Positions 60,431 to 64,000 of a stretch of DNA of 64,000 nt are shown piece by piece. The position numbers and the translations under genes were made by a program. Position 1 is the first letter of the stretch. Every line of letters begins with the position of its first letter. The DNA lies in assembly GCF_940143175.1 (NCBI RefSeq), contig NZ_OW659496.1:1736001-1800000 (forward strand). Direction: 5' to 3'. The notes beneath the pieces are model-generated. The model was given only the letters and a program-made list of their open reading frames with translations, did no database searches and was not told the origin of the DNA. Source of the DNA: Erysipelothrix amsterdamensis. GTDB lineage: Bacteria > Bacillota_I > Bacilli_A > Erysipelotrichales > Erysipelotrichaceae.

Positions 60431-60953
60431 GCTATTCTTTGAGTTTTTATATGTTGGGTTATTCAGTCTTGGCGGTGGATATGCAACCATTCCACTCATC
60501 GAGAATAGAATTATTAACATTCATGGTTGGATTACGACACAAGACTTTATCAATATGATAACCATTTCCCAAATGACTCCCGGGCCTTTGACAGTAAACA
60601 TCTCAACCTTCGTGGGTCTCAATATTGCTGGAATCCCGGGTGCAATGATCGCGACACTTGGATGCGTCCTTATCGGTGTCTGCTTAACACTTAGTGTGTA
60701 TGGATCCTATGATAAGGCAAGTCACAAAGATTTATGGGAATTGATTTTGAAATCCTTACGCATTAGTTCCGCAACACTTATCAGTCTTGCGACGGTAACC
60801 ATTTTTTCAATGTTGCTTTTGAATGAGAGTAGCTTTAGTGCTTTAACTATAGTTGTATTCATCTTAGTATTTGGATTTAGTTATAAATTCAAACTTCAGA
60901 CAACTCAAATTCTAATGCTTTCTGCCTTTCTTGGTTTATTATGGCTCTTATAG
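60414..60953 (+). CDS. Chromate-transporter family protein, half 2
   Basis: A 179-residue second CHR half with the same plan: LGGGYATIPLIENR and MTPGPLTVNISTFVGLN. It is translated by overlap with half 1. The two would form a heterodimer equivalent to full-length ChrA. It ends 2 bases before the bidirectional terminator. Confidence 0.88.
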   Translation: MLQLIKLFFEFLYVGLFSLGGGYATIPLIENRIINIHGWITTQDFINMITISQMTPGPLTVNISTFVGLNIAGIPGAMIATLGCVLIGVCLTLSVYGSYDKASHKDLWELILKSLRISSATLISLATVTIFSMLLLNESSFSALTIVVFILVFGFSYKFKLQTTQILMLSAFLGLLWLL

Positions 60954-60954
60954 A

Positions 60955-60989
60955 AAAAAAGATACTAACTGTCAGTTAGTATCTTTTTT
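60955..60989. terminator. Bidirectional intrinsic terminator
   Basis: A perfect 16-bp stem (AAAAAAGATACTAACT and its complement) with a GTC/GAC loop, between convergent chrA and lysS. Confidence 0.92.
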
Positions 60990-60992
60990 TCT

Positions 60993-62708
<1,716 letters not shown>

Positions 62709-63581
62709 TTAGTTTTTCTTACGTTCTAGAACAATTTCATTTAAATCATCTTCCGTAAATTCATATTTTGAATGACAGTAATGACATTCTAAAACCGCAC
62801 CTTTATCTTCCGCAATAAGTTCTTTCAGTTCATCAGTACTTAAAGTTCGTAACACATCCGCCATTTGTTCTCTATTGCATCCACAATAGTACTGCGTATC
62901 CGTTGTTTCAAGAATAAGAACATCAGGAAATAAATCAGCACAAACTTCGACTGCTTCTTTATCTACCATTAGATTTGAAACCGGAGGCAGTTTCGCAAGT
63001 GTTTTTTCAATTTCTGAAATATCATCTTCTGATGCTGAAGGAAGCACTTGAATTAAGATTGCTCCTGCGGATTTAATTGATAAATCTTCGTTCACTAAAA
63101 CACCTACAGAAACTGCAGATGGGATTTGTTCACTTTGTGCATAGTAGTATGCAAAATCATCACCGATCTCACCTGATTGAAGTTCAACTTGAGAACTGAA
63201 TGCCATACCATCTAAAACATCATGCGTTACGCTAAGTGTACCTTTTCCAATAGACCCACCGACATCAAGTTTACCAACACTATTTACTTTATGCACATAA
63301 GGATTTGAAACAAGTCCACGAACAAAGCCTTTATTGTCTGCATTAACCAAAATATTACCTAACTCACCATCACCACGAATCTCGATAACAAGTTTTTCGT
63401 CATCGTTTTTTAGTGTCGTTCCCATGATCGCACCAATACTTAAGGTACGGCCCAAAGCGGCTGAAGCAGCTGGGTAAGTACCATGAAGTTCGTGGGCTCT
63501 TTGTACTAGATTTGTTGTTTTTGCAACAAAAATTCGAACATTTCCATTTAGCGCCATTGCGCGTACGATTTTATCACTCAT
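62709..63581 (-). CDS. hslO: Hsp33 redox-regulated chaperone
   Basis: A 290-residue Hsp33. The zinc/redox switch cysteines are in YYCGCNRE (CxC) and ECHYCHSK (CxxC) near the C-terminus. On oxidative stress, disulfides form and the chaperone is activated. It is upstream of lysS and downstream of ftsH, the typical Firmicutes order. The start has AAGGAG. Confidence 0.96.
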   Translation of the reverse strand: MSDKIVRAMALNGNVRIFVAKTTNLVQRAHELHGTYPAASAALGRTLSIGAIMGTTLKNDDEKLVIEIRGDGELGNILVNADNKGFVRGLVSNPYVHKVNSVGKLDVGGSIGKGTLSVTHDVLDGMAFSSQVELQSGEIGDDFAYYYAQSEQIPSAVSVGVLVNEDLSIKSAGAILIQVLPSASEDDISEIEKTLAKLPPVSNLMVDKEAVEVCADLFPDVLILETTDTQYYCGCNREQMADVLRTLSTDELKELIAEDKGAVLECHYCHSKYEFTEDDLNEIVLERKKN

Positions 63582-63600
63582 AATTGTCTCCTTTTTTCTT

Positions 63601-63625
63601 AAAAAAGCCCCAACGAATTGGGGCT
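63601..63625 (-). terminator. Intrinsic terminator after ftsH
   Basis: AGCCCCAA / TTGGGGCT closed by a TTCG tetraloop and followed by TTTTTT on the minus strand. Confidence 0.92.
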
Positions 63626-63635
63626 CCCTCTAAGC

Positions 63636-64000
63636 TTAAATTTCTTTATCAATTGTTGTGTCAGGTTCTTGAACCGTCTCACTGACTACTTCAGCATCTA
63701 CGACTCCATTATCGTTGGCTTCACGGCCTTCAACAATGTTTTGAATTTGCTCTGCAGTAATTGTTTCATATTCAAGAAGTGCTTCAACAATACGGTCAAG
63801 AAGATCACGATTTTCCTCAATAAGTTTACGAGCATCTTCTTTACATTGATCAATAATATGACGAACTTCTTTGTCAATTTCAAATGCAATTTGACCTGAA
63901 TAGTTTTGAGGTTGGGAAATATCTCTTCCTAAGAAAACATTTCCATCATTACTATCGTATTGAATCGGTCCTAAGTCACTCATACCATATTGAGTAACCA
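63636..64000 (-). CDS. ftsH: FtsH protease, C-terminal part only
   Basis: The frame runs on beyond the window; about 121 codons are seen. VTQYGMSDLGPIQY, then GRDISQPQNYSGQIAFEIDK and LLDRIVEALLEYETITAEQI match the C-terminal helical region of FtsH, an AAA+ membrane zinc protease. The apparent ATG at 63983 is internal. An acidic, Asp/Glu/Val-rich tail (VVDAEVVSETVQEPDTTID) ends the protein. Confidence 0.93.
   Translation of the reverse strand, partial: VTQYGMSDLGPIQYDSNDGNVFLGRDISQPQNYSGQIAFEIDKEVRHIIDQCKEDARKLIEENRDLLDRIVEALLEYETITAEQIQNIVEGREANDNGVVDAEVVSETVQEPDTTIDKEI

Overview
This is a contiguous, gene-dense stretch of a low-GC Firmicutes chromosome that uses the standard bacterial code: prfB carries an in-frame UGA frameshift site. 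The gene set and orders fit the Erysipelotrichia and most closely suggest Erysipelothrix. That assignment is from recognition of the gene content, not from a search. Most genes lie on the minus strand in tight runs with 1-127 base overlaps. No rRNA, tRNA, CRISPR array or prophage is visible. The only mobile element is one IS3-family insertion sequence at 38597-40414.

Layout, left to right. (1) 1-15049: a broken GNAT gene at the edge, a small membrane protein, then the conserved run uvrB / ANT(6)-like / uvrA / hprK / lgt-ppaX fusion / trxB / rapZ / yvcK / whiA / GNAT, with ctpA just upstream of uvrB. (2) 15206-20281: a LOG-family gene, then ftsE-ftsX followed by two coiled-coil M23 peptidase genes, a cell-division hydrolase module. 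(3) 20357-28514: yitT-like, prfB (+1 frameshift), secA, cold-shock gene, comFA-comFC (127-base overlap), and an SPFH / NfeD / orphan trio. (4) 28634-35187: HAD phosphatase, DnaQ-like exonuclease, htpG under a CIRCE operator, ClC antiporter, lipoprotein, glycolipid glycosyltransferase. (5) 35322-38570 (plus strand): niaR-niaX with two palindromic operators, ArsC/Spx-like gene, yaaA, an SDR gene, then the insertion sequence in the loop of a terminator. (6) 40429-47136: NUDIX protein, rplK-rplA with a probable L1-binding leader, GNAT, tkt, pgcA, ptsH. (7) 47207-58860: rlmH, htrA, walJ-like gene and two LysM-G5-M23 genes, dnaB, rplI, gdpP, yybS-like, then rpsR-ssb-rpsF and an ispD-like gene. (8) 58922-64000: a LysR regulator divergent from a split chromate transporter, lysS, hslO and the 3' end of ftsH.

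How the genes work together. HPr (ptsH), HPr kinase/phosphorylase (hprK) and the PpaX-like domain fused to Lgt make up a carbon-control circuit; in Bacillus, PpaX hydrolyses the pyrophosphate released when HPr-Ser-P is dephosphorylated. RapZ, YvcK and WhiA link envelope precursor supply to division. FtsEX plus its M23 partners, CtpA, the LysM-G5-M23 pair, HtrA, Lgt and SecA together form an unusually large envelope-maintenance set. UvrA/UvrB, DnaB, SSB and the ComF pair serve DNA metabolism.

The most informative observations are the Lgt-PpaX fusion, the catalytically intact FtsEX-linked M23 pair with conserved cysteine pairs, the CIRCE-controlled htpG, the compact NiaR-controlled niaX promoter, the IS that split a bidirectional terminator, and a perfect 18-bp terminator-like hairpin inside yaaA. 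I found no convincing wholly new multi-gene system.
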